NCBI GenBank assembly: GCA_035416745.1
Contig: DAOLNV010000100.1
Location: 1 to 16,562 of the forward strand
Source: Candidatus Hydrogenedentota bacterium
GTDB taxonomy: Bacteria; Hydrogenedentota; Hydrogenedentia; Hydrogenedentales; SLHB01
Length of the DNA: 16,562 nucleotides
Reading direction: 5' to 3'
Notes under the pieces: model-generated
What the model was told of the DNA's origin: nothing
The model's input: the letters and a program-made list of their open reading frames with translations, nothing else
The model's database searches: none
Part shown: in pieces, positions 1-8,181 of the stretch
Position numbering within the stretch: the first letter of the stretch is position 1
Layout of the letters: each line of letters starts with the position of its first letter
Position numbers and translations under genes: made by a program

Positions 1-71
1 TGCCTCCCGAGCCCATTCCACCACCGCTATCATAGCATATCCGCTGGGTTAGACATGCGAAAAGATCGCCC

Positions 72-102
72 TCTGGAATGGGAATTCCAGATGCGCATGC
101 GC
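72..102. promoter_or_regulatory. Inverted repeat and palindrome upstream of the first gene
   Basis: Two adjacent symmetrical elements lie in the leader of the first gene. The first is TCTGGAAT (72-79), spacer GGGA, then ATTCCAGA (84-91), a perfect 8-bp inverted repeat. The second is the 10-bp perfect palindrome GCGCATGCGC (93-102). A TACAAT hexamer follows at 103-108 and could be a -10 box, but I see no convincing -35 at the right distance. The position, just upstream of the ribosome binding site, would suit an operator or a 5' UTR hairpin. This is inference only. Confidence 0.3.
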
Positions 103-127
103 TACAATCCGGTCAGGGAGAATGACC

Positions 128-1477
128 ATGAATCGTGCACTTGCCTGCCTTCTGATGGTCGCGGGAGTATGGAGGCTTATGGCCGCGGCGGAACCAATTC
201 TCGACCCCAACGACATGACCTATCTGCGGGAGCTTACCGCAGCCGTGATGGACGCCTCGCGCGTCGGCACCGGCGCGAAGGTTGGCAATATCGGGCCCAA
301 CGTAACGGGCGGCACGGTGATTCGCCCCGGGGGGCGCGACTGCTACCCCGCGTTCTGGATCCGCGATTACGCCATGTCCCTTGACTGCGGCATGGTCACG
401 CCGGAGGAACAGCGCCACATGCTACTCCTGACGGCCCGGCATCAGCAGGATGAGCGCTGGGACCTTCCAAGCGGAAGCTGCGTTCCACCGGGGTCCATCG
501 CCGACCACATTAGTTTCAGCGATAAACCCATCTTCTACCCCGGCACTCTCGAGGACTTCGAAGGCCAAGGGGGCGAACGCTGGGGGCTCCTCCCCGCGTT
601 GGACGACCATTATTTCTTCGTACTCATGGCCGCCTATTACGTCGAAACCACGGGGGACACAGCCATATTATCCCAGGAAGTGCGCGGGAAGCGCCTCATA
701 CAACGGCTTGAAGAGGCCTACGCCATGCCGCCATCCCGGCCGGATACGGGCCTGGTGTATGCCGAACTCCAGAACCGCGGTGTCACCTTCGGATTCGTCG
801 ACACGGTGACGCACACTGGCGGCCTCCTGTTCTGCTCGGTGCTGAAATATCAGGCAGCCCGGCAGCTGGCCAACCTTTTGGCCAAGACCGGCGACGGGGC
901 AACGGCCGAAAAATACGAGGCCCGCGCCCGCGTGCTGAAGCAGGCCATCGACGCTGCGTTCCCGGCCGTGGACGGTCTGCTCCGGGCTTCCACGGGCCTG
1001 AGCGCGCAACCGGACGTGTGGGGGACTGCCTATGCCGTCTATGTTGGCGCTTTGTCTCCCGAAAAGGAGCGGGCCGCGTGCGAGGCCCTCGCCCGAGCTT
1101 ACGAATCCGGCACGATTGCATGGCGGAGCAACATACGCCACGTGCGAACCACCGACGACTTCAGCGAAACAACGGTGTGGGAAAAAGCCCTGCCCGCGAA
1201 GAACACCTATCAAAACGGCGCCTACTGGGGCACGCCGGTAGGATGGGTCGCATATGCCATCGCCAAAGTGGACCCGACCATCGCGGCGCGACTGGCCGGC
1301 GACTACGTTGCCGAACTGCGTGAGGGCGATTTCCGCAAGGGGCCCGGCTTCGGCTCGCCATGGGAATGCATGCATCCTGACGGCAACCACCGCCAGAACC
1401 CGGTATATCTCACCAGCGTGTCGTGCCCCCTGGCTGGCTTCATGCGCATCGAGGCCGGGATAGCTCCCCGCCAATGA
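128..1477 (+). CDS. Secreted six-hairpin (alpha/alpha)6 glycosidase-like protein
   Basis: The 449-residue protein begins with a short signal peptide (about residues 1-21, ending in an Ala-rich AAAE). The rest looks like an (alpha/alpha)6-barrel glycosidase. FWIRDYAMS (residues 76-84) resembles the WxRD signature of six-hairpin glycosidases and debranching-type enzymes. Further segments of this kind are LPALDDHYFF, followed by a helix-rich stretch, and NGAYWGTPVGWVAYA near the C-terminus. The start at 128 is preferred over the in-frame ATG at 122 because AGGGAG (115-120) then sits 7 bases upstream, rather than 1. The likely role is hydrolysis of a glycan or oligosaccharide outside the cytoplasm; substrate and exact GH family cannot be read from the sequence. 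It converges on the next gene with only 22 bases between stop codons. The glycosidase-like fold is moderately sure; activity is inferred. Confidence 0.75.
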   Translation: MNRALACLLMVAGVWRLMAAAEPILDPNDMTYLRELTAAVMDASRVGTGAKVGNIGPNVTGGTVIRPGGRDCYPAFWIRDYAMSLDCGMVTPEEQRHMLLLTARHQQDERWDLPSGSCVPPGSIADHISFSDKPIFYPGTLEDFEGQGGERWGLLPALDDHYFFVLMAAYYVETTGDTAILSQEVRGKRLIQRLEEAYAMPPSRPDTGLVYAELQNRGVTFGFVDTVTHTGGLLFCSVLKYQAARQLANLLAKTGDGATAEKYEARARVLKQAIDAAFPAVDGLLRASTGLSAQPDVWGTAYAVYVGALSPEKERAACEALARAYESGTIAWRSNIRHVRTTDDFSETTVWEKALPAKNTYQNGAYWGTPVGWVAYAIAKVDPTIAARLAGDYVAELREGDFRKGPGFGSPWECMHPDGNHRQNPVYLTSVSCPLAGFMRIEAGIAPRQ

Positions 1478-1499
1478 TCGGCGCGCACCTGTTCGCGGG

Positions 1500-3503
1500 T
1501 CATCCCCCGCCGCCGAATGTCAACCGCCACGCGTCGTTCACTACGGGCCAAGTGTTGCCGGCCACGACCCAGAGACTGCCGTTGTAGACGTAACAGGTGG
1601 GTTCGTGACGCGGCGTGAAACCGGTCTTGGCCTCCAGTCGGACCCATTCCTTTCCGTCGCGCGTGTGCCAGACGTCGCCGAAATTCTTGCCGTTGACATT
1701 ATCGAATCCGCCAATGAGCCACAATTCGCCGGCGCACGGTTTCGCGATGGACCACATTCGCGGCATCCACGGCGCGTTCTCAAGCACGCGGTCCCACGCC
1801 GCGCCATCCGTCGAGACCCACACGTCGTTGTGCGTAGTGAATTGAGGATAGTTCTTCTCCGGGGGCTCGTTCGCCTCTTGGGTATACCCGCCCATCAGCC
1901 ACAGCTTCCCGTCGTAGACGGCCACGGCGCTCGCGGCCCGGTTGCCGTACGGAGCGTTTTCCGTGGCGCAGGTCCAGTTGACGCCGTCTGTGGTCCACCA
2001 CACGTCCGCGCCGCAGCCGAGATGCCACATTTTGCCGCCGTGAACCACCACTTCGCCGTAGCCGCGTACGCCGAATGCAGTCTCTTTGGCTACCTGCGTC
2101 CAGTCAATGCCGTCGGTCGAGGCCCACACTGAGCCTTTGATGGCCCACATCTTCCCGTCGTACACCACCATCTCGCTGTAAGCGTCATAGGGCGTCGCGC
2201 TGTTGACCAGGGTCCAAGTCGCGCCGTCCGTCGAGACCCAGAGATCTCGCGACAATACGTTGTTGTGGTACCACCCGTTGCTCAGCCACATTTTCCCGTC
2301 GTACACCACATCTTCTGCCGTATCGCGGGGGCTGAACGCCGCCTCTTTGGTCACGAGGGTCCACGTGGCGTCCGCAAAGTCCGCGTTTGTCTTTTCAATA
2401 GGTTGTTTCATGTAGCGGATCCGATCGTAACGGTAGTTGTATTCCGGGCTGCCGCCGATTTGGCACGCGTAGAAAACCACCAGCCACCGGCTGCCCGCCT
2501 GCTCGACAACGGTCGCGGCCGGAACGTGGCACGCGGGCGTATCGGAGTCGGGCGGTATCCACCCGAGCATCTGCCAATTCAGGCCATCGCCGGAGATCGC
2601 CTCGGCCAATTGACGCCCCGCCCAGCCCTCTCCATAGCCCGAAGGGTCCGCGAAGGCCCGGTATTTGCCGTCGAGCTTGATGATATCGGGATTCGGCCAC
2701 TCCGGAATGACCGGACTGTCCCCCGCCCGCAGCACGCGGAACCCACTCTGCATGAACGCGTCTTCCGCGGCCTCGGCATATCCCGTCGCCACGCCGCTGG
2801 AGGTCCAGTAATCGAACCAGAGACGCCACCTGCCCCCGTCAAACAGTAGCGAAGGGCGGTGATACATGCCGTGGAGCACGGCGTCCGATTGGGGGTCGCC
2901 CGCCTTGCCGATCTCGGGCTCGTAGATAAGCAAGGGTTTCTCGGTCCGCTGCCAGTGGATACCGTCGTCCGACGCTGCGCCCATGACGCACATAAGGTCG
3001 CCGTCGCTATCACCCGCGTGCCCAAATAACAGCCCGTCCTCGTCCGGCCCCGTTGACGAATAGGCCATGTAGTACCGGCCGTCCTTGCGCACCACGGAGG
3101 GGTCGCCGTTATGCCAGGCGTCATAGGGCTTGTCTCGCGCGGTGATGACCGGGACCCACCGCTTCGGGTCCATGGTTGCGTCCCAGTTCTGGTCACCCGC
3201 ATACACTTCCCACGAATCGAGGTCCTTTCCTCGCGCATGAAAGATGGCGTCGCATCCCGGGAAACGGGAATTCGAGTCGTCCGCGGCCCACCCCATGAAC
3301 CACATGCGGAACGGATACGCCGGGTCTTCCACCTGCAGCACCGTGGGGTGGTACATGTTCGTGAATCCCCACAACACGTTCCGCCCGGTGCGTTGCCAAC
3401 GGGCCGACTGGTCGACGTGCCGCGAATCAGTAGAAGTATTTTGCGCCGACGCCGCCAACAAGACAATGCACACCACGCACGCACCTCGAAAAACCGGTTG
3501 CAT
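1500..3503 (-). CDS. Secreted two-propeller protein: GH43/32-like N-half, kelch/sialidase-like repeats in C-half
   Basis: 667 residues with a signal peptide (about 1-20, ending SAQN). Residues of roughly 35-370 look like a five-bladed glycosidase propeller: HNGDPSVVRKDGRYYMAYSS resembles the DPSV...G.YYMxYS blade of GH43/GH32-type proteins, and similar D-G-Y/W blades follow (DGGRWRLWFDYW, NPDIIKLDGKYRAFADPSG). From about residue 378 to the end there are some six blades of 45-50 residues with the pattern YDGKMW ... VWxSTDGxxW, as in kelch or BNR-type propellers. They are also visible in DNA as imperfect repeats, for example near 1801, 1905, 2154, 2221 and 2290. GGAGGA lies 6 bases before the ATG at 3503. 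Likely role: glycan binding or hydrolysis outside the cell. I cannot assign catalytic residues, so it could be a binding protein only. Confidence 0.75.
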   Translation of the reverse strand: MQPVFRGACVVCIVLLAASAQNTSTDSRHVDQSARWQRTGRNVLWGFTNMYHPTVLQVEDPAYPFRMWFMGWAADDSNSRFPGCDAIFHARGKDLDSWEVYAGDQNWDATMDPKRWVPVITARDKPYDAWHNGDPSVVRKDGRYYMAYSSTGPDEDGLLFGHAGDSDGDLMCVMGAASDDGIHWQRTEKPLLIYEPEIGKAGDPQSDAVLHGMYHRPSLLFDGGRWRLWFDYWTSSGVATGYAEAAEDAFMQSGFRVLRAGDSPVIPEWPNPDIIKLDGKYRAFADPSGYGEGWAGRQLAEAISGDGLNWQMLGWIPPDSDTPACHVPAATVVEQAGSRWLVVFYACQIGGSPEYNYRYDRIRYMKQPIEKTNADFADATWTLVTKEAAFSPRDTAEDVVYDGKMWLSNGWYHNNVLSRDLWVSTDGATWTLVNSATPYDAYSEMVVYDGKMWAIKGSVWASTDGIDWTQVAKETAFGVRGYGEVVVHGGKMWHLGCGADVWWTTDGVNWTCATENAPYGNRAASAVAVYDGKLWLMGGYTQEANEPPEKNYPQFTTHNDVWVSTDGAAWDRVLENAPWMPRMWSIAKPCAGELWLIGGFDNVNGKNFGDVWHTRDGKEWVRLEAKTGFTPRHEPTCYVYNGSLWVVAGNTWPVVNDAWRLTFGGGG

Positions 3504-3525
3504 TCCGCGTCCTCCAGGTATGAGA

Positions 3526-3555
3526 AAGGCGGGACCCAGGGAGAGGTCCCGCCTT
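3526..3555 (-). terminator. Perfect 11-bp hairpin, probable terminator of the thioredoxin gene
   Basis: AAGGCGGGACC (3526-3536) and GGTCCCGCCTT (3545-3555) are perfect reverse complements with an 8-base loop. Read on the minus strand, the hairpin follows the thioredoxin stop codon (3583) by 27 bases and is followed by TTTCTCAT, a weak T-rich tail. It sits just upstream of the ribosome binding site of the propeller gene, so it would separate the two transcripts or act as a leader hairpin of the downstream gene. Confidence 0.6.
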
Positions 3556-3582
3556 CACATTACCACAAAGCCGGTGGGGAGG

Positions 3583-4143
3583 TTAGTGAGGGGATGTCAG
3601 GGTGGACCGGCTTGCGGTTTGTTCGGGCTGGAGCAATTCCAGCAAGTGCCTGCTGTCGAACGCGCCCACAAAACGGGCTTCCTCGCGCCCGCCGCGGAAC
3701 ACGATCGTCGTGGGGAGGTATTGGACCGCGAACTCTTGCGCCAGATCGGGATTCTCATCCGTGTTGAGGCCCAGAAACATCGCTTCCTGGCCGTGGTCAC
3801 GGGACATTTCGTTTATGGTGGGTCCGACCTCACGGCACACGCCACACCACGGTGCGTGGAAATAGGCGACCACCGGTTTGGACGACTGGCTCACGCGTTC
3901 ATTGAACTGTTGCGCGGACGTCACTTCGACGATGCCCGAGTCCGCTTCAATTACCGGTCCCGAAGGCGTCGCGAAGCTGAAGGCGATCAACAAGCCCATC
4001 AGCCCGCCATAGAGAGCGCCGCGCCGCGGATTGGCCGTCAAAGGGCATCCGCCGGTCTCGCAGGACCGGGTGCTGCCCAAAACGGCGCCTAGTCCCGCGC
4101 CTATCGCCACAGCCGCGCCTATTCTCAGTATGGGTACCAACAT
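3583..4143 (-). CDS. Membrane-anchored thioredoxin with DUF6132-like N-terminus
   Basis: 186 residues from the chosen start. AAAGGAG stands 8 bases before the ATG at 4143; a longer open frame to 4254 has no such support. Residues 5-22 and about 42-60 are Gly-rich hydrophobic segments, probably two membrane spans. Between them CETGGCPLTANP (28-39) resembles the Cys-rich loop of the DUF6132 family (CxxGxCPxTxNP). Residues about 72-172 form a thioredoxin domain with active site WCGVC (Cys100, Cys103) and the cis-proline loop LPTT (Pro144). The topology suggests a thiol-disulfide protein facing the periplasm, tethered to the membrane; its partner is unknown. The stop is followed by a strong hairpin. 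Thioredoxin fold is nearly certain; the DUF6132 resemblance is from memory of that family's motif and should be checked. Confidence 0.88.
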   Translation of the reverse strand: MLVPILRIGAAVAIGAGLGAVLGSTRSCETGGCPLTANPRRGALYGGLMGLLIAFSFATPSGPVIEADSGIVEVTSAQQFNERVSQSSKPVVAYFHAPWCGVCREVGPTINEMSRDHGQEAMFLGLNTDENPDLAQEFAVQYLPTTIVFRGGREEARFVGAFDSRHLLELLQPEQTASRSTLTSPH

Positions 4144-4588
4144 ATCTTGAACTCCTTTCCGGAGAAACTTGCCACGTTCGCCGGGCCGGATAAGCGCCGG
4201 CCAACTAACCAAACCATTATGGAATGCGCCGGAGGACCGGTTTATTCCGCGCAAGGGTAATTTCCCGTATTTGACTACGATCTGTCGTCATTACATACGC
4301 GCGTCGACACGCGCCCCTTCCGGTTAGCCGGCCGCTGTTGGCCCTGTTGCCAGCATGAGCGTACGCACATCCCATCTATGAGCGCTCTAGTGTATATCCC
4401 GATTGTTCCTCGGGGAGTTCATGAGCAATTCTGGGGCCAACGTTGAGAAACCGAGGATTCATGCATGCAAATTATTATGGGCCAATGGTTTAGGGATAGG
4501 CGCACGAGGCAGCCAAGATTTGAGTCACGCGCGGGGGGTGCTCAATATTGCAACGCAGCAATGCGTTGCGTACCGTTTCGCAACGCGT
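4144..4588. other. Intergenic stretch between the M16 and thioredoxin genes
   Basis: No gene is supported here. It should hold the promoter of the thioredoxin gene, but I find no well-spaced -35/-10 pair on the minus strand. A 6-bp hairpin with a 4-base loop lies at 4299-4314 (GCGCGT, CGAC, ACGCGC). The three-arm element at 4550-4586 is listed separately. Confidence 0.5.
4550..4586 (-). repeat. Three-arm element with two alternative hairpins after the M16 gene
   Basis: GCAACGCA (4550-4557) pairs perfectly with TGCGTTGC (4562-4569) around a 4-base loop. GCGTTGCG (4563-4570) pairs perfectly with CGCAACGC (4579-4586) around an 8-base loop. The middle arm is shared, so only one hairpin can form at a time. 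The element starts 2 bases beyond the TGA of the M16 gene (4589-4591, minus strand). It may act in termination or mRNA stability, but no T-run follows it. Confidence 0.5.
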
Positions 4589-7390
4589 TCATTTAGCGGG
4601 GATAACGGGTGCGAACGCTTGCAGACCAGACTCGACCTCTCTGGCATCCCCCACGACAACCACCGTGAGGCGATTGGGGTCGATGTGCTCGCGCGCGACA
4701 CGCTGGATGTCTTCGGGAGTCACCGTTGCATAGGCTTCGAGGGAACGGGCAAGGTGGTCCGAGGCAAAACCCATGAACTCGAGGTACCACAGGAAGTTTG
4801 CCGAATCGACGAACGTTTCGAGCTGCAGCACCGCGCTGCCGATGAGGTGGGACCGCGCCCGCTCGAGTTCTTGGGAAGATGGCGGCGCAGTACGCATGCC
4901 ATTGAGCACGTCAAGCACCGACTTAAGGGCCTCGGCGGTCTGTTCCGTTTGCGTCGAGACACTGCTGTCGAGGTATCCCGCGCATCTCTGGAAAGTGAAC
5001 CCTCCGTAGGCCCCATAGGTGCGGCCCTGCTCGCCGCGGAGGGCCATGTTGAGCCGGCTGCCGAACGACCCCCCGTACACCTCGCTGAACACCTTCGCCG
5101 CGAAGTAATCGGGGTCATCGGGCGCAAGCGACACCTGGCCGACACGGATCTGGCTCTGGACCGCTCCCGGCACATCGGCGAGGTAGACGCGGGTTGGTTC
5201 GGCTTCGGGCGCATCGGGAAGCGTCACCGCTTTGACGTCAGAACCACGCGCCCAATCGCCGAAGGCTTGTTCCGCCCATTGGAATGCCTGGTCAGCGCTG
5301 CAGTCGCCGCCCAGGTACAGCACGGCGGCGTCCGGCCGGGCAATCGTCTGCCACCACAGGGCGAGGTCGTCCCGGGACAAGTTGCGGACGTCTTTCGGTC
5401 CGCCGGTAGCGGGCCTCGCATAGGGATGGGTCTGGAAGAGGCGGTGGCGCAGTTCGAGGTTGGCGCGGTAAGCAGGGTCGGTCTCAGAATAGCGCAGCAT
5501 GACTCTTTCCCGCCGCTTGAGCATGCGCAATTCCTTGCGAGGGAAGACGGGGACCATCACCAACTCGGCCAACAGGTCCAAGCAGTCGCTCCTGGTCTCG
5601 GTGAGTCCGCTGACAGCGAGCATAGCGCCGTCCATTACGGATACCTCCTGGACCATCAGCGCGTTCTGCTCGATAAGACGGGCGATCTCTTCGGCGGTGT
5701 GACTCTCCGTACCCTTGCGCAACGTTTTCAGGGCAAGGCTTGTCGCGCCGGGCCTGGGTTCGGCCCATGGCCCCTCCCGAAAACCCATCGCGGCGAGAAA
5801 GAGAGGCGATTCGCTGTCAGGCAACACGACCACCTTCAGGCCGTTAGCCAGGACACGCTCGTGAGACACGATGGCCGGGGCCACGGGCGCCGGAGCATGA
5901 ACCGGCGGGGTGGCAGGAAACGCGGCGGGCCGTTCCCACATGGCTTTGCACCACGACGTTTCGGCGAACGGCGACGCAGAAAGGTCCTCCGTCGCGCCGG
6001 GATTGTAGTCGAACTGTTTGTCGGGCAGCACCGTTACACGCGTACGCCGTTCGGGGACCAAGTACGTAGACGCTACGCGGCGCAAGTCTTCGGCCGTGAC
6101 GGACTCAACCATGGCGGCTTCGCGGTTCACCCATGCGGGGTCACCGTAGAGAATGGACGCTTCGCCGAACTTCCATGCCCGCTCAGTGACGATAGTGCAT
6201 CCAGAGACGGCCATGCGCCGGAACCGGAACTTCGCTTTTGCGAGTTCGTCGGGCGTCGGCCCTTCCAGTTGGAAGCGGGTGATGTGATGGTCGAAGGCGC
6301 GGAAGATGGCCGAACCGGGCTGCCCAAGCGGGTTGAGCTTGCCCAAGTAGTACCGCACAGGATGCAGCGCCCCTACAAACCCCGCGACGCCGTCTTGTTC
6401 GAGACAGAAATCCTGGGTTAGGAGCATCACACAGAGGCTGCGGTCGCGCACGATGTCGCGGTAAATCCGGCTGTCTTCGCCCTGCGCGAGGATCCACAAT
6501 ACCATTCGCAGGGGAATCGCGTCGGGATGCCTGGCGGGCACGGTGCGGAAGATGTAGCCGGCGAGCGGCACGGGGCCAAGCCGTTCAGGGAGCACCAGAG
6601 AACGTTCGCCGGCCTGGGCCGGCTCCTCGACGCGAACACGTGGCGGGTCAGGCGCCATGGGGAGCCAGCCGAAAAACCGCTCGGCCGCCGCAAACGCGTC
6701 TTCGTGGGTGACGGCGCCGGCAATTACGAGCGTTGCATTGTTCGGCACGTAGTACGTGTCCCAGAACCGGCGGAGGTCACCGGGGGTCGCGGCGCGCAAG
6801 TATGCGATCTTGCCGATGGGCAGCCAGCGGTAGGGATGCTGTTGGAAGAGCTCGGCCATGACCCTCTCGGGAAGCGTACCGTAGGGCGTGTTGAGGTTGG
6901 CGGTCCGGCGCTCCTCTTCGACGATGTTGCGCTCGGTCTCGAAGGCCTCATCGCGAACATCGAGAAAGGCCATGCGCTCGGCCTCGAGCCATAGCGCAAG
7001 GTCCAGCTGTCCTGCCGGAACGGTGTTGACATACGCGGTGTGGTCGAAATAGGTGTAGGCGTTGTTATCGCCGCCGACGGCGTAGATGAGGTCGCCGTGC
7101 TGGTAGTCCGCAACCGCGGCGCTGCCGCGAAACATGAGATGCTCGACCAGATGCGCCATTCCCTGTCGCGTCTCGGGTTCATCCTTGGACCCCACGTGGT
7201 ACCACACCTGGACGGAAACCTTGGGATTCGAGAAATCTTCGTGGGTGACGACAGTAAGGCCGTTTTCGAGGCGCTTCTGAACAAGGTTCCACGTCTGCTC
7301 CTCAGCCGCGGCCGAACCCCACAGCGCCAGGCATGATAACGCCGTGAACAATGGTAATAAGGGCGCTTTTCGCAGAACGTTTGACATCAT
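4589..7390 (-). CDS. Secreted M16 (insulinase/pitrilysin) family zinc peptidase, two-half type
   Basis: 933 residues, close to the usual 900 or so of two-half bacterial M16 proteins. A signal peptide (1-29, ending SAAAE) predicts export. The N-half carries the inverted zinc motif HLVEH (80-84), with the third ligand region NIVEEER at about 155-161. The C-half begins near residue 510 (LANGLKVVVLPDSES) and lacks HxxEH, as in the inactive half of this family, but keeps the RTY pair (Arg790, Tyr792) that contacts substrate in M16 enzymes. Expected role: cleavage of peptides in the periplasm or outside the cell. The start is weakly supported: only GAG precedes the tandem ATG ATG. It begins 66 bases after the HAD stop on the same strand, so the two may share a transcript. 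A long open frame antisense to it (4403-6421) is a codon-bias shadow. Confidence 0.93.
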   Translation of the reverse strand: MMSNVLRKAPLLPLFTALSCLALWGSAAAEEQTWNLVQKRLENGLTVVTHEDFSNPKVSVQVWYHVGSKDEPETRQGMAHLVEHLMFRGSAAVADYQHGDLIYAVGGDNNAYTYFDHTAYVNTVPAGQLDLALWLEAERMAFLDVRDEAFETERNIVEEERRTANLNTPYGTLPERVMAELFQQHPYRWLPIGKIAYLRAATPGDLRRFWDTYYVPNNATLVIAGAVTHEDAFAAAERFFGWLPMAPDPPRVRVEEPAQAGERSLVLPERLGPVPLAGYIFRTVPARHPDAIPLRMVLWILAQGEDSRIYRDIVRDRSLCVMLLTQDFCLEQDGVAGFVGALHPVRYYLGKLNPLGQPGSAIFRAFDHHITRFQLEGPTPDELAKAKFRFRRMAVSGCTIVTERAWKFGEASILYGDPAWVNREAAMVESVTAEDLRRVASTYLVPERRTRVTVLPDKQFDYNPGATEDLSASPFAETSWCKAMWERPAAFPATPPVHAPAPVAPAIVSHERVLANGLKVVVLPDSESPLFLAAMGFREGPWAEPRPGATSLALKTLRKGTESHTAEEIARLIEQNALMVQEVSVMDGAMLAVSGLTETRSDCLDLLAELVMVPVFPRKELRMLKRRERVMLRYSETDPAYRANLELRHRLFQTHPYARPATGGPKDVRNLSRDDLALWWQTIARPDAAVLYLGGDCSADQAFQWAEQAFGDWARGSDVKAVTLPDAPEAEPTRVYLADVPGAVQSQIRVGQVSLAPDDPDYFAAKVFSEVYGGSFGSRLNMALRGEQGRTYGAYGGFTFQRCAGYLDSSVSTQTEQTAEALKSVLDVLNGMRTAPPSSQELERARSHLIGSAVLQLETFVDSANFLWYLEFMGFASDHLARSLEAYATVTPEDIQRVAREHIDPNRLTVVVVGDAREVESGLQAFAPVIPAK

Positions 7391-7456
7391 CTCAGGCTAA
7401 TGCACCATCCCGTCCGTTGATTGTCTTCCCTCGTATGCCCAACCGCGGCGTGCGTC

Positions 7457-8164
7457 TCACCGTATTGCACCCGAGAGGTAGTCGTCAACCGAGAACTCGC
7501 CCAGGTCCGCGAGTACCAGATCCGCCAGTGACACGTCCTGCACAGGCCGATCAGGCCTCGATAGGGCGACGCAGTGCATGCCAGCCGCCTTCGCGGCCTG
7601 CACGCCGACCCGCGAATCCTCGAAGACCAGGCACCGGGCAGGAGGGACTTCGAGGCGCTCGGCCGCCATCACGAAACATGTGGGATCGGGTTTCCCAGGC
7701 GAATAGTCCTCCGCAGCCAAGAAAAACCGGATATCCTGCCGGATACCCATGGCGTCGATGCCCTCGTTGACGCCGTCCGTGCTTGACCCCGAGACGATGC
7801 ACACGGGATATTCGCGGGCGAGCTTTCGCAGCAGGTTGATCGAGCTGTGGATGCGGATGTCGCGTCTGTGGCGCAACCGCGTGAAAATCGGGCCGATCGC
7901 GGACACGAATTGCGGGTAACCAAGGCCGAATCCGGGAAACCGGCGGCGGATTTCCGCATAGACGTCGCACCACGAAACGCCGTAGACGATATCAATGGCC
8001 TCTTCCCGCGGCAATGGGAACCCGGAATCGTTCAGGTGCTTCTCAACCGCCTCGACCCAGAGGATTTCCGAGTCCAGAAGCGTCCCATCCATGTCGAAAA
8101 TAAAAGCCTTGAGCATTTGACGGCGCGATTCCCGGTGAATGACAGTCCAGTTTGCGGAACTCAT
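7457..8164 (-). CDS. HAD-superfamily hydrolase, beta-phosphoglucomutase/phosphatase-like
   Basis: 235 residues. All four HAD motifs are visible: I, DMDGTLLDSE with Asp24 (nucleophile) and Asp26; II, CIVSGSS; III, the Lys of GKPDP; IV, VFEDSRVGV with the Glu-Asp pair. The helical cap lies between motifs I and II, as in the subfamily I beta-phosphoglucomutase/phosphoglycolate phosphatase group. Likely a cytoplasmic sugar-phosphate or small phosphoester hydrolase or mutase; the substrate cannot be told. Neither the ATG at 8164 nor the internal ATG at 8116 has a clear Shine-Dalgarno site. The fold itself starts at residue 17, so 8116 (protein of 219 residues beginning MLKAFIFDMDG) is a serious alternative. 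Only about 17 bases separate the outer start from the decayed HNH fragment, so its native promoter may have been displaced. Confidence 0.92.
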   Translation of the reverse strand: MSSANWTVIHRESRRQMLKAFIFDMDGTLLDSEILWVEAVEKHLNDSGFPLPREEAIDIVYGVSWCDVYAEIRRRFPGFGLGYPQFVSAIGPIFTRLRHRRDIRIHSSINLLRKLAREYPVCIVSGSSTDGVNEGIDAMGIRQDIRFFLAAEDYSPGKPDPTCFVMAAERLEVPPARCLVFEDSRVGVQAAKAAGMHCVALSRPDRPVQDVSLADLVLADLGEFSVDDYLSGAIR

Positions 8165-8181
8165 TGCGGAGGATCATATAG

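Noticed and set aside
3244..4092. 282-codon plus-strand open frame across the propeller 5' end and thioredoxin gene
   Set aside because: It is antisense to two well-supported genes and crosses a strong hairpin.
4403..6421. 672-codon open frame on the plus strand, antisense to the M16 gene
   Set aside because: It mirrors the M16 coding frame, has no recognisable motifs and shows the Arg/Gly/His-rich composition typical of antisense shadows in GC-rich DNA.
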